64,000 nt of DNA from Gammaproteobacteria bacterium (lineage in GTDB: Bacteria > Pseudomonadota > Gammaproteobacteria > Granulosicoccales > Granulosicoccaceae), in the NCBI GenBank assembly GCA_002746645.1, contig PDPU01000009.1, forward strand, positions 1-64,000, read 5' to 3'. Numbering within the stretch: position 1 is the first letter of the stretch; each line of letters starts with the position of its first letter. The notes beneath the pieces are model-generated. The model was not told the origin of the DNA, did not search any database, and saw only the letters and a list, made by a program, of their open reading frames with translations. The translations under genes were made by a program, and so were the position numbers. Below, piece after piece: positions 1 to 9,370 of this stretch.

Positions 1-1
1 G

Positions 2-259
2 ATCACGGCCGCGCTCGAGCGAGGCATCGCCCCCGGGGTCGTCTGTGCCGATGCCGGCTACGGTCACGACGGCAGCTTCCGTGAGGCGCTGACGACGCTT
101 GGGCTCGAATACCTGCTCGGCATCCAGTCGACAACGCGCGTGGTGAGAGCCGGGGCTCGCCGAGCCGTCGTCATTCGCGCTCTCGACGCTCCCGGCGTCG
201 AGTCCACGCCCGAAGGCTACATCCCGCGGGGCTCCCCGGCGCATGCAGAGACACGTTGA
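2..259 (+). pseudogene. IS701-like transposase, C-terminal fragment
   Basis: The open frame from the window edge reads ITAALERGIAPGVVCADAGY followed by GHDGSFREALTTLGLEYLLG, the conserved DAGYG...FR..L..LGL.Y..G stretch of the IS701-type DDE transposases. After about 48 residues the similarity stops and the frame ends at 257-259. A shifted frame continues (RHVEESLETLRWHIARAIAE, stop near 311) and looks like a transposase tail, so the gene has probably lost an internal segment and the frame. The 5' end lies outside the window. No terminal inverted repeat was seen. It is most likely a dead insertion-sequence remnant next to the efflux operon. Confidence 0.6.
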
Positions 260-311
260 AGAGTCGCTGGAAACGCTGCGCTGGCACATCGCTCGGGCGA
301 TCGCCGAGTGA

Positions 312-590
312 CACAGTAGTGGTAGAGAGCTCGGCTACCGGTTTTTCTGCTTTGCCGTAGTTCGCGCAGGACAAGGCCAGAACGACTCGCCATTCAAGCG
401 ACTACTGGATTGGCTTCGACAATCCGGTTCGCCCCATGCCAGAAGAGGAGCTCAATGCTGAATGAGTTTGCGCTTGGCCTCTGTATTATTGGCGAAGGTC
501 AATACGTGAATATTCACCAGGCAGGGTAGGTGATTTTAGTGGTAGAAGAGACATAGTGCGTTGCTATAAAATATATTCAATGGAGCTTAC
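312..590. other. Non-coding region upstream of efflux operon
   Basis: No convincing gene is seen. A short open frame ending near 465 (residues such as SDYWIGFDNPVRPMPEEEL) has no start and may be a remnant. The last 60 bases are AT-rich (TATAAAATATATT at 565-577) and probably hold the promoter of the downstream efflux genes, but no clear -35 box could be matched. Confidence 0.4.
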
Positions 591-1742
591 GTGAAAATTC
601 TCATTTGGCTGGTTGCTCTTGCTGCGGCTACAGGCGTTGTTGTGCTCGTCGAGGAGGCCTCGAACCGTCCCGGGGCCGAATTCGCAAAGACAGTGCCGGT
701 AGAGTTGCCAAAGGCGACGATAGTAGACGTTCAGCTAACTGACCAGCCGGTAATGTTGACGGTGCTTGCTCGTCTCGGACCGCGCTACAAGAGCGAGATC
801 AGCAGCATTGTTGAAGGGCGAGTCAGCTCGCTCGGCGAGAATTTCTTTGTCGGAGCTGTGGTCAGAAAGGGCGAGGTTCTCGCACGTATCGAGTCGTCTG
901 CCTACGTAGCCAAACAAGCGGAAGCCGAGTACGCGCTATCGCAGGCAATAGTGACGAAAAGTGAAGAGCGTCGGGAAGCCGAACAGGCGAAGCGTGAGTG
1001 GCGGCAGTATAATGAACAGGGGCGTGCCGAACCTTCCCCGCTCTTTCTACGCGCGCCACATGTCAGAGCGGCAGAACTGGCTGTGAAAGCAGCGGAGAAG
1101 AACCTCCTGCATGCTGAAGGACTGGTCGCCGCCACTTCCATCAAGGCCCCTTTCGATGCAACGGTGGTAACGAGAAATCTCAGTCCCGGTGAATTCGTCA
1201 GCGCGGGGCAGGTCATTGCGGAGCTTGTTTCAAGCCATACATTCGAGGTCGCCGCACAATTGACAGCGAAGCAGTGGGAACTGCTTGATCCGGAACGCAT
1301 GCAGGATACCGTTAACGTCAAGGAAGTTGGTGGTGACCGGTTCTGGGGTGCACGAGTACGTTCGCTGGGCAGGCTGTTCGATGAAAGAACCCAGTTGCGA
1401 AGTGTTTTCCTGACGCTTCAGGACGACTCGCCGGTTCCTGAATTGATTGGGGGGCAGCTTGTCGAGGTGAAACTGCCCGGTCGTATCTTCGAAGACGTGC
1501 TTGTCGTGCCGGAGTCAGCGTACACTCGTGATTCCGCCATATGGGTTCTGGATGAAGAGGACAGGTTGGAGAAACTGCCCGTGGAGCTGTTGGCCACTCA
1601 GGATTCTCAGGTGATCGTCGAGCGTCCATTGTCCGATGTCAGGACATTCCGGATAGTTCGTAATCCTCAGTCGAGATTTACCGTGGGTATGAGAGTCAAG
1701 CCGATCGATAGTGATTCCAACCTGATGAGAACTCACTACTGA
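591..1742 (+). CDS. RND efflux periplasmic adaptor (membrane fusion protein)
   Basis: 383 residues, GTG start preceded by GGAG at 582-585. An N-terminal hydrophobic segment (residues about 3-20) serves as inner-membrane anchor or signal. The barrel-sandwich/lipoyl half-motifs flank an alpha-hairpin: EGRVSSLGENFFVGAVVRKGEVLARI at about 75-100 (only the pattern is given), a coiled hairpin at about 105-180 rich in A, E and K, then IKAPFDATVVTRNLSPGEFV closing the lipoyl domain. This is the AcrA/HlyD architecture that bridges an RND pump to an outer-membrane channel. The stop overlaps the start of the pump gene by one base (TGATG), so the two are co-translated. No TolC-like channel gene is nearby. 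The substrate cannot be told from sequence. Confidence 0.9.
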   Translation: MKILIWLVALAAATGVVVLVEEASNRPGAEFAKTVPVELPKATIVDVQLTDQPVMLTVLARLGPRYKSEISSIVEGRVSSLGENFFVGAVVRKGEVLARIESSAYVAKQAEAEYALSQAIVTKSEERREAEQAKREWRQYNEQGRAEPSPLFLRAPHVRAAELAVKAAEKNLLHAEGLVAATSIKAPFDATVVTRNLSPGEFVSAGQVIAELVSSHTFEVAAQLTAKQWELLDPERMQDTVNVKEVGGDRFWGARVRSLGRLFDERTQLRSVFLTLQDDSPVPELIGGQLVEVKLPGRIFEDVLVVPESAYTRDSAIWVLDEEDRLEKLPVELLATQDSQVIVERPLSDVRTFRIVRNPQSRFTVGMRVKPIDSDSNLMRTHY

Positions 1743-4700
1743 TGCGTGCTCTTCTGTACTGGTTCCTGCGGAACCCCGTGGCCGCCAACATGCTGATGGT
1801 GGTCATCCTGGTAACGGGAGCGTTGAGTCTGTGGAACGTCCGGATCGAAGGGTTTCCGAAGATTCCCTCCGATACCGTCAGCATCACGATAGACGATGGA
1901 AGTCTCAGTGCAGTAGATATCGATAGATCAATAACGCGACTGATAGAGCGGAAGCTCGAGAGTCTGCAGGGCGTTGAAAGCGTGTCGAGCTTCTCTGTTG
2001 ATGGGCGGGCAGTCATATCCGTCAGGAAAACCGATGAAACAGATCTCCAGAGACTGCTTGATGACGTGAAAGTGCGTGTAGAGGGTCTTGCGGATTTGCC
2101 AACGACAGCTGAGAAGCCGCGGGTAGCGAAGGCCGATGCAAGTTATTCCGCTCTGATCGTACAGGTTTTTGGTGATGTCGGGCAGAAAGAGTTGCAGAGA
2201 TCAGCCCGCATCATCAAGGAGCGGTTGCTCGCGCACCCGAAGATTGCCGAAATAAAGCAGTGGGGAGAACGGCCGGTCGAAATATCGATCGAGGTCGAAA
2301 ACGAAACCTTGCGAGCCTTCGACATGACGCTTGAAGATGTTTCGGAAAAGGTGACAAGCGGATCTTCCGGTCAGCGCGTGGGCAAGCTGTCGACAACAGG
2401 TGGTTCCATTCAGATTCGTACCGATCAGATATCCCGCGATGTCAGTGAATTTGCGGCAATACCGGTGGCAACCGGTGAAACAGGCGCTGTCGTCAGGCTC
2501 TCCGATATCGCAACGATTACCGAAACCTTCGGCGACGAAGATGTGCATGTAAGGTTCAACGGAGAGCCTGCCATAGGCTTTGAGGTGTCGATAGATCGCA
2601 AAGGCAACCTGCTTGAAATTGATCAAGCGGTCAAGTCTGTTATTGAAAAATCGGGAGATGTGCTGTCGGATCGGATCCGGGCAGACGTGTGGGCCAATCA
2701 GACCGAATTCGTGACCGAGAGACTCGCGACGCTGCGCCAGAGTGCCTGGCAGGGCTTGTTGCTGGTCTTCGTGATTCTCGCCTGCTTCCTGAATTTCAAG
2801 TTGGCGTTCTGGGTTGCCCTGGGCATACCAATCAGCCTCGCCGGTACAGTCGCCGTCATGACCGGTTTCGGGTTCGAGTATTCGCTGAATGACATCACCA
2901 CTTTTGGAATGATCATCGTATTGGGCATCCTCGTCGACGACGCGGTGGTGGTGGGTGAGAGCGTGTTCACCACTCGGGCAGAACACGAAGATCCGGTCGT
3001 TGGCACCGGGCGAGGTGTGGAACGTGTGGCGACTGCAACGGTGTTTGGTGTCCTGACAACGATGGCAGCGTTCCTTCCCATGACCTTGTTGCAGGATCCC
3101 ATGGGCAAGGTGTTCGGCAGTTTCGCCGTGGTCGTGATCATTGCACTCGCTTTTTCGCTCATCGAAAGCAAATTCATACTGCCCAGCCACCTCGCGCACG
3201 TCCGTATCAAGCATCGTGGCAGACAGGACGAGAGTGAAGGGCGTCGTTTTTCGCCCAGCGCCATACCTCGGTACCTGGACAGCCAGTTGCAACGCTTCGT
3301 GGACAGGATTTATCGCCCGGCGCTGACGTTCAGCCTGAAATACAAATGGCAGAGTCTCATACTGTTTTTGGCAGTGATCTACGCAGCGTATGGCCTTTTT
3401 TCTCTCGGTTACATACGTACAGTGTTCTTTCCGGCGATTCCCGGTAATGTCGTAAGCGTAACCATGGAGCTTGACAGCCGTATGCGTCAGAAAGCCACCC
3501 TGGAAAACGCACAGCGACTCGTTGCAATCGCTGAAGAACTGAATGCCGAACTCGTTGAAGAACACCCCCTGAAATCGCCGCCCATCAGCAAGATAATGAC
3601 GGCCGTGATTGGATCCTCGAACGCCGAGATCTACGCGGAACTCGATGCGTCGGATGACATGCCAATCAACGCAGTGGACTTGGCCGAGCTCTGGAGACAG
3701 CGTGCGGGAATGCCGGAGGGTGCGATCAAGATGGAGTTTCTTGGTAGTGAAGAAACAGCCGATGGTTTCGAGATAGAGATGTATGCTGAGAACTACGAAC
3801 AACTGGAGGAGGCGGTTGCCACTGCCATGCAAGGCTTGCGTGGAATTGGCGGGGTGTCAAACGTATATAGCAATTTCGATGCAGGACAAGCCGATCTGTC
3901 GATCAAGCTCAATGCAATGGGTATTGCGCTGGGGCTTGATGCCGACACTCTTGCGCGGCAGGTCAGTAATGTCTACGGTGGAATCGAGATTCAGCGCCAT
4001 CAGACGGAAGAGGATGAAGTGAAGGTATTCGTCAGACAGCCCAAGGCGCAGCGCGACAGCCTGGCAGATCTGTCAGAGCAATACATCAAGTTGCCGAATG
4101 GTGATTGGGTACCACTCGGATCTGTTGCGACGGTGGATTCCCGCTATGTAGCTCGCTGGCTATGGCGCAAGAACATGAAACATGCGGCTTCCGTCTTTGC
4201 CAATGTAGACAAGGCCGTCGTTTCGCCTAGGGAGGTTTACGAACTCTTGAGCAAGAGTGAATTGAGACCTCTTCTCGACGATACAAGCGGGGTGGAGGTC
4301 GTACCTGCCGGTGAGATCAGACAGGAAGGGGAAGTGTCAAAAAAACTATGGCGGGCGTTTGTTCTGTCGTGTCTGCTCATATATGTCCTGCTTGCCATAC
4401 CGCTGAAGTCCTACTACCAGCCATTGATAATACTGTCAGTTGTGCCATTCGGGTTCATAGGTGCAGCATTTGGTCATTTTCTGATGGACATACCGTTCAG
4501 CGTGCTTTCCTTTTTTGGCATGCTGGCCTTGTCAGGCGTAGTCGTCAACGACAGTCTGATCGTTGTCACGAGCTACAATGAAGCTGTACGACGAAAGGCT
4601 GAAAACCCGATTGTGACTGCTGCAACCGGAAGGTTCCGGGCAGTGTTTCTGACTACGGTCACGACCGTGGCAGGATTGACGCCCATTCTCATGCAGACAT

Positions 4701-4864
4701 CCGAACAGGCTCAGTACTTGATTCCGGCTGCCGTTTCGCTTGTATTCGGAGAGCTTTTCGCAACGATGATAACGCTGATACTCGTGCCTGTGCTGATGGC
4801 CATTTTTCACCCACTGGTTCGAGTGTCGAAGATCGGGTATGCAGCAGAAAGAGCGATTCCCTGA
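1742..4864 (+). CDS. RND efflux permease (AcrB/HAE1-like)
   Basis: 1040 residues, the normal size for an RND pump. Two homologous halves are visible: TM1 at about 12-32, a large periplasmic porter loop, a TM2-6 block at about 335-475 containing GILVDDAVVVGE (paired aspartates of the proton relay in TM4), TM7 at about 533-555, a second periplasmic loop, and TM8-12 at about 870-1025 with GVVVNDSLIVV in TM10. It is proton-driven and works with the adaptor encoded immediately upstream. The LPTTAEKPRVAK and FRAVFLTTVTTVAGLTP motifs are typical of the family. No regulator gene adjoins, so the inducer and substrate are unknown. Confidence 0.93.
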   Translation: MRALLYWFLRNPVAANMLMVVILVTGALSLWNVRIEGFPKIPSDTVSITIDDGSLSAVDIDRSITRLIERKLESLQGVESVSSFSVDGRAVISVRKTDETDLQRLLDDVKVRVEGLADLPTTAEKPRVAKADASYSALIVQVFGDVGQKELQRSARIIKERLLAHPKIAEIKQWGERPVEISIEVENETLRAFDMTLEDVSEKVTSGSSGQRVGKLSTTGGSIQIRTDQISRDVSEFAAIPVATGETGAVVRLSDIATITETFGDEDVHVRFNGEPAIGFEVSIDRKGNLLEIDQAVKSVIEKSGDVLSDRIRADVWANQTEFVTERLATLRQSAWQGLLLVFVILACFLNFKLAFWVALGIPISLAGTVAVMTGFGFEYSLNDITTFGMIIVLGILVDDAVVVGESVFTTRAEHEDPVVGTGRGVERVATATVFGVLTTMAAFLPMTLLQDPMGKVFGSFAVVVIIALAFSLIESKFILPSHLAHVRIKHRGRQDESEGRRFSPSAIPRYLDSQLQRFVDRIYRPALTFSLKYKWQSLILFLAVIYAAYGLFSLGYIRTVFFPAIPGNVVSVTMELDSRMRQKATLENAQRLVAIAEELNAELVEEHPLKSPPISKIMTAVIGSSNAEIYAELDASDDMPINAVDLAELWRQRAGMPEGAIKMEFLGSEETADGFEIEMYAENYEQLEEAVATAMQGLRGIGGVSNVYSNFDAGQADLSIKLNAMGIALGLDADTLARQVSNVYGGIEIQRHQTEEDEVKVFVRQPKAQRDSLADLSEQYIKLPNGDWVPLGSVATVDSRYVARWLWRKNMKHAASVFANVDKAVVSPREVYELLSKSELRPLLDDTSGVEVVPAGEIRQEGEVSKKLWRAFVLSCLLIYVLLAIPLKSYYQPLIILSVVPFGFIGAAFGHFLMDIPFSVLSFFGMLALSGVVVNDSLIVVTSYNEAVRRKAENPIVTAATGRFRAVFLTTVTTVAGLTPILMQTSEQAQYLIPAAVSLVFGELFATMITLILVPVLMAIFHPLVRVSKIGYAAERAIP

Positions 4865-4933
4865 GGCTGGATGTGCACGTGGTGTCTGGCTGGGGTGCGG
4901 TATCTTGTACAATAAATACAGGGGAAACTACAC

Positions 4934-5749
4934 ATGAAATTCAAGTCAAGAATAACAACAATGACGGTCCTGCTTGTCACTGCTGCGATGAGTCAGACAG
5001 GAGCAGGCCAGCAGCTATGTGAGGATCGCATGGATAGTTCAGCGACCGATGCTGCATCCAATGCCTGTCTGTTGATTGGTGGTGGTCTGTTGGCAGGGGA
5101 GTCCGAATACCTGTCGGAAGACCTGTCGACCGGCATCCCGATGATCCATCTGAACTACGGCGGGTTCTTCTGGGAAACCACTGAAATCGGATTCTTCCTG
5201 CTGGGTGGGGTGCAGGAAAACCTGTACTGGGGTATGGCTGCGTTGCTCGAGCTACCCCCCAATGGCTTCGAGGCCAAGGGCGAGGCTCACCTCGCCGGTC
5301 TCGACGATCGCGATGCGACGCTGGAAGCAGGTTTGATGCTCGCTGGCGGCGGGAACTGGGGTGATGTCGAGATCGAGATCAATGTCGATGTAGAGAATGA
5401 GCACGAAGGCTCCGAGGTGTCCGCCGGCTACAGCTTCCCCTTGAATTTCGGCAACTTCACCGTGGCGCCGGGAGTCACGATGCGCCTTCGGGACGAGAAA
5501 AACAGCAACTACTACTATGGCGTGAAAGACTCTGAAGCCAATGACACGGGTCGCCCTGCCTACAAGGTGGATGAAGCAACCCTGAGCATCGGCTTCGGGT
5601 ACTCGATGGAATATGTACTCGGCAGCAAATGGATGCTGTTCCATTCACTGGATGTCATCAGTCTGGATGATGCCATCGCCGACAGTCCGCTGACGGTCAA
5701 TGATGAATCAGAGTTGCTGAGCTTCGGTGTCGCTTATCGCGTCTTCTAG
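4934..5749 (+). CDS. MipA/OmpV-family outer-membrane protein
   Basis: 271 residues with a Sec signal peptide (residues 1-25, cleavage near GAGQQ). Alternating beta-strand pattern ends in an aromatic residue (GVAYRVF), as in outer-membrane barrels. The segment YYYGVKDSEANDTGRPAYKV matches the NYYYGVS...G.PAY hallmark of MipA/OmpV proteins, which form a barrel in the outer membrane and in some species scaffold murein enzymes. AGGGA at 4919-4923 lies upstream of the ATG, and a TACAAT -10-like box sits at 4908-4913. It follows the efflux pump by 69 bases, so it could be read through or separately transcribed. Confidence 0.75.
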   Translation: MKFKSRITTMTVLLVTAAMSQTGAGQQLCEDRMDSSATDAASNACLLIGGGLLAGESEYLSEDLSTGIPMIHLNYGGFFWETTEIGFFLLGGVQENLYWGMAALLELPPNGFEAKGEAHLAGLDDRDATLEAGLMLAGGGNWGDVEIEINVDVENEHEGSEVSAGYSFPLNFGNFTVAPGVTMRLRDEKNSNYYYGVKDSEANDTGRPAYKVDEATLSIGFGYSMEYVLGSKWMLFHSLDVISLDDAIADSPLTVNDESELLSFGVAYRVF

Positions 5750-5773
5750 ACCGGGTCGGCGAGAGCAGTCGAA

Positions 5774-6919
5774 ATGGTGAACGGAGGATCGAATGAGAAC
5801 GACAAGGTGTTCGCTGTGACGGCATCGCGAACGAAACGTGGGTGGAGGATATCCTTCATCCTGCTGGCGATCGTCTCGGTTGTTCTTCTGGTGCTGCTGG
5901 TCGATGTTCGGGACATCTTTCCGGAATACTCGAAGACGCGATCGACATTCATGTCAGCAGGCAATGAGCTGCACGGCACGTTGGTGCTTCCGCGAGAGCG
6001 GCAGGGCCCTTTCCCGGTCGTGATGTTCGTTCACGGCGACGGCCCGCTCGAACACGATGCCTTCGGTTACTACGAGGCGATGTGGGGCGCACTGGCGGCG
6101 CGAGGCATCGCCTCGTTTGCGTGGGACAAGCCCGGGGCAGGCGAGTCCGAGGGCAACTGGCTTGAACAGGACATGCAGGCACGCGCGGATGAAGTCGACG
6201 CCGCGTATCGACACTTGAACAGCCTTGAAAACGTTGCGAGTGACAAGGTGGGGCTCATCGGCTTCAGCCAGGCCGGGTGGGTGCTGCCACGCTTGGCCGG
6301 CAATTCCTGGGTCAGGTACATGGTATTCGTTTCCACGGCGATCAACTGGATCGAACAGGGCGATTACATGCATCGCAGGCGCCTGGCGTCGAAAAACGCC
6401 GCGAAATCCGTTGTCGAAGCCGAACTGGCGCTGGACCGGTTCTTCAACCAGCTGTTGTCCAGTGACGACACGGATTACGCTGACTATGTGCGGGAGATCG
6501 AGCGTGTCAACGCTCAGGGCGAGCGTTTAGGTCAGATGAGTCGGGACAGGTTCGAGTTCGTCAGATTGAACATCAGGGAGGACGCAAGGCGGCACCTTGC
6601 CGACATCAGGGTGCCGGTGCTTGCTCTGTTCGGTGAAGACGACCTGAACGTGGATGTGAATGACTCGATCGAGCATTACCGGCGTGTTTTCGATGGCAAC
6701 CCGCAGGTGGATTTCACCTACCGGGTGTTTCCTGACGCGACGCACCAACTGTCGAAGACTCGCTACTTCAACGATCAGTCGCCGGGTTTGCTTGCCGTGC
6801 TGTTGATCAACGTTCTGGGTGACGATGTGTTTGCAGCCGGGGTGCTGGACGACATCGGCAATTTTGTCGAGAAACACAGCCTTCCCGACACAGACGAGGT
6901 GCGAGCAGATCATGACTGA
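5774..6919 (+). CDS. Membrane-anchored alpha/beta hydrolase
   Basis: 381 residues. A single N-terminal membrane segment (about 24-44, SFILLAIVSVVLLVLL) is followed by an alpha/beta-hydrolase domain: oxyanion region FVHGDGPLEHDAF, nucleophile elbow GFSQAGW (Ser near 164), acid candidate in LFGEDDLNVD and catalytic histidine in FPDATHQLS. The catalytic domain would face the periplasm or stay tethered to the inner membrane. No strong ribosome site lies before the ATG; the start is the first in-frame ATG. The downstream gene overlaps by 8 bases. Likely an esterase or dienelactone-hydrolase-like enzyme; the substrate is unknown. Confidence 0.8.
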   Translation: MVNGGSNENDKVFAVTASRTKRGWRISFILLAIVSVVLLVLLVDVRDIFPEYSKTRSTFMSAGNELHGTLVLPRERQGPFPVVMFVHGDGPLEHDAFGYYEAMWGALAARGIASFAWDKPGAGESEGNWLEQDMQARADEVDAAYRHLNSLENVASDKVGLIGFSQAGWVLPRLAGNSWVRYMVFVSTAINWIEQGDYMHRRRLASKNAAKSVVEAELALDRFFNQLLSSDDTDYADYVREIERVNAQGERLGQMSRDRFEFVRLNIREDARRHLADIRVPVLALFGEDDLNVDVNDSIEHYRRVFDGNPQVDFTYRVFPDATHQLSKTRYFNDQSPGLLAVLLINVLGDDVFAAGVLDDIGNFVEKHSLPDTDEVRADHD

Positions 6920-7889
6920 TTCGATGCAGTTTTCACGGCACGAAGCAGCGTTGAATGGCCTGGTGCGTATGGTCGTTGAGCTGGCCATATTGTTCTCCGT
7001 GTATTTTTTTCTTGCCGGCAGTAGCAGTAATCCGGACTCTTCCGCTGTCTTCTTCACCGTTTTCTATCTCGTTGCAATCGTATATGTGCCAGCGGGAGTC
7101 TTTCTGGAGTACGAAGGCAAGGTGCTCGATCGAAAGCCGACAGCCGTTCCTGCTACCAGCGACGTACAATTTGCCATGCCCAATCCATGGACTCAGACTC
7201 TGCCCTGTGTGATGCCCTTCGCCGTGGCTGGTGCGCCGCTGATTTTCCTTTTCATGTCGAACATGAGGGAATCACTCTTGACGGCATTGATTGGCTGTGT
7301 TCTGGTAACAGCACTGGTAGTGATGGCCGTCGTGTGGATGACGTTCGATCGCTTCCTGAAGCGGGTTGTGCGAGCGAGTTCCAGTGAGCGTTCATCGGAT
7401 GGCACAACGACGCTTCTTCCCGGATCAGTTGCGCCACTCGATAACGATTCCTACTATGTCATGCGACACTTTCTTCCCTGGGCGGTGGTCGTGTCTCTGG
7501 TCGGTTTTCTGATGGTCGACAAGCATGTTCGCGAATCGATTTTCGATACCGGCGGCGTTGAAGCCCTGTCGGCGGCATTTTCTCTGGGCAGTACCTGCTT
7601 CGTGTTGTGCATCTGGTGCTGGTACGAGTCCGCAGAACAGATGAAGAACGACATGCGACACGGTATTGTTCAGGAAGACAGTGATCATGAGCTTTCTTCG
7701 GGGGATCTGTTTTTCCTGTTCAGCCTGGTTGGTGGCCTGGTCGTCGCTGGAGCGGCGACACTGAGCTGGCTATTGCCCGGCGTGTTTTCCACGGCCTTTG
7801 CCTGGCAGGTTCTCGGAGTGTTGCTGTGCGTTTGCAGTGGTGTTGCCGGCAATATTCTGGGTATTGTCTGGAGCAGCAGACGAGAGTAG
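6912..7889 (+). CDS. Polytopic membrane protein, unknown function
   Basis: 325 residues, start ATG overlapping the end of the hydrolase gene. Roughly seven to eight hydrophobic stretches are visible (for example residues 20-38, 49-67, 99-118, 123-145, 190-210, 230-250, 265-290 and 297-320), with a charged linker near 150-180. No enzyme motif was recognised. The tight overlap suggests it works with, or is simply co-expressed with, the membrane-anchored hydrolase. Confidence 0.7.
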   Translation: MTDSMQFSRHEAALNGLVRMVVELAILFSVYFFLAGSSSNPDSSAVFFTVFYLVAIVYVPAGVFLEYEGKVLDRKPTAVPATSDVQFAMPNPWTQTLPCVMPFAVAGAPLIFLFMSNMRESLLTALIGCVLVTALVVMAVVWMTFDRFLKRVVRASSSERSSDGTTTLLPGSVAPLDNDSYYVMRHFLPWAVVVSLVGFLMVDKHVRESIFDTGGVEALSAAFSLGSTCFVLCIWCWYESAEQMKNDMRHGIVQEDSDHELSSGDLFFLFSLVGGLVVAGAATLSWLLPGVFSTAFAWQVLGVLLCVCSGVAGNILGIVWSSRRE

Positions 7890-8178
7890 GCGATGGCAAC
7901 GAATCACGATTGAAACCCATCATGCAAGCGAACGGTCTGCCGCTTCGGCAAGGTCATTCCCGCCGGGTGCCGGGGATCCTGTCGTACTGCTGTGCGGCAT
8001 CGGGTCTTGTCATGAGATTGCTGCTCGACAACGTCGGCGCAACCTGCATGAAAGAGGTTCGGGTGAAAGGCCGTGACCTCCTCTGCACGTTCTCGCCAGG
8101 CGCATCACCTGGGTCGCGAGGTCAGAACCATAGAGTGTATGCTTGAGAGGTAGTCAACCCACGCCAAAGGAAACCGTG
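7890..8178. other. Intergenic, no gene seen
   Basis: Open frames here carry no recognisable protein. No hairpin followed by a T-run was found, so transcription termination after the membrane protein gene is unresolved. The promoter of gcdH is expected in the last 100 bases but has no clear consensus. Confidence 0.4.
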
Positions 8179-9360
8179 ATGTCATCCACTTTCACACCCC
8201 TTGATCCGTTTCTGCTTGACGATCAACTCAGCGAGGAAGAACGCATGTTCGCCGAGTCGGCGCGCGCGTTCTGTGCCGATCGTCTCGCGCCGCGCGTCAG
8301 CGACGCTTTCGAAGAGCAGCACACGGACCCCGCAATCTTCACCGAAATGGGCGAGCAGGGTCTGCTCGGTGCTACTGTTCCGGAAACCTACGGCGGACTT
8401 GGCGCGAACTACGTGACCTATGGTCTGATTGCCCGTGAAGTCGAGCGTGTCGACAGCGGTTATCGCTCGATGATGTCGGTTCAGTCGTCGCTGGTGATGT
8501 ATCCGATCATGGCCTACGGCAGCGAGGAACAGCGACAGAAGTATCTGCCGAAACTCGCTACCGGCGAATGGATCGGTTGCTTCGGTCTGACCGAGCCGGA
8601 TGCCGGCAGTGACCCGTCCAGCATGAAGACACGCGCCGAGAAGACCGACGGCGGTTACCGCCTGAACGGCTCGAAGATGTGGATCACCAACAGCCCGATT
8701 GCCGATGTCTTCGTCGTCTGGGCCAAGTCCGACGCCCACGATGGCAAGATTCGCGGCTTCGTTCTCGACAAGGATACGAAGGGTCTCAGTGCGCCCAAGA
8801 TCGCCAACAAGCTGTCGCTGCGCGCCTCGATCACGGGCGAGATCGTCATGGACGATGTCGAAGTGGGCGAAGATGCGCTGCTGCCCGGTGTCGAAGGGCT
8901 GAAGGGGCCGTTCGGCTGCCTGAACCGCGCGCGCTACGGCATCGCCTGGGGGGTCATGGGCGCAGCCGAGGACTGCTGGCAGCGTACCCTGCAGTATGGT
9001 CTGGATCGTCAGCAGTTCGGCAAGCCGCTGGCACAGACCCAGCTCTATCAGAAGAAGCTTGCCGACATGCAGACCGAGATCACCCTCGGCCTGCAGGCAG
9101 CACTCCGGGTCGGGCGTCTGTTCGACGAGGATCGCTTCGCGCCCGAGATGATCAGCCTGATCAAACGCAACAACTGCGGCAAGTCGCTCGACATCGCGCG
9201 ACAGGCGCGAGACATGCACGGTGGCAACGGCATTTCCGGTGACTTTCATGTGATCCGCCACATGATCAACCTCGAAACCGTCAACACCTACGAAGGCACT
9301 CATGACGTGCACGCGCTGATTCTCGGCCGTGCCCAGACAGGTCTGCAGGCATTCTTCTGA
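8179..9360 (+). CDS. gcdH: Glutaryl-CoA dehydrogenase
   Basis: 393 residues. The ATG at 8179 is chosen because AAAGGA lies 7 bases upstream (8166-8171); in-frame upstream starts lack this. The acyl-CoA dehydrogenase fold is evident: [16 protein letters not shown] (FAD/substrate loop), [16 protein letters not shown], an RYGIAWG helix, DRQQFGKPL, and the C-terminal [19 protein letters not shown] whose Glu is the catalytic base in the glutaryl-CoA dehydrogenase branch. The enzyme oxidises and decarboxylates glutaryl-CoA to crotonyl-CoA in lysine and tryptophan breakdown, passing electrons to electron-transfer flavoprotein. It is followed after 10 bases by a 2-oxoacid dehydrogenase E1, consistent with an amino-acid catabolic operon. 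Confidence 0.93.
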   Translation: MSSTFTPLDPFLLDDQLSEEERMFAESARAFCADRLAPRVSDAFEEQHTDPAIFTEMGEQGLLGATVPETYGGLGANYVTYGLIAREVERVDSGYRSMMSVQSSLVMYPIMAYGSEEQRQKYLPKLATGEWIGCFGLTEPDAGSDPSSMKTRAEKTDGGYRLNGSKMWITNSPIADVFVVWAKSDAHDGKIRGFVLDKDTKGLSAPKIANKLSLRASITGEIVMDDVEVGEDALLPGVEGLKGPFGCLNRARYGIAWGVMGAAEDCWQRTLQYGLDRQQFGKPLAQTQLYQKKLADMQTEITLGLQAALRVGRLFDEDRFAPEMISLIKRNNCGKSLDIARQARDMHGGNGISGDFHVIRHMINLETVNTYEGTHDVHALILGRAQTGLQAFF

Positions 9361-9370
9361 GGTTCACCTC

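Noticed and set aside
1..590. Intact insertion sequence at the left edge
   Set aside because: The transposase frame is broken and no terminal inverted repeats were found within the window.
2201..3832. 543-residue minus-strand open frame inside the RND pump gene
   Set aside because: Antisense shadow of a clear RND permease; no homology-like motifs.
7798..8146. Two plus-strand frames (92 and 106 residues) between the membrane protein gene and gcdH
   Set aside because: No ribosome site, Arg/Ser-rich translation typical of non-coding GC-rich DNA.
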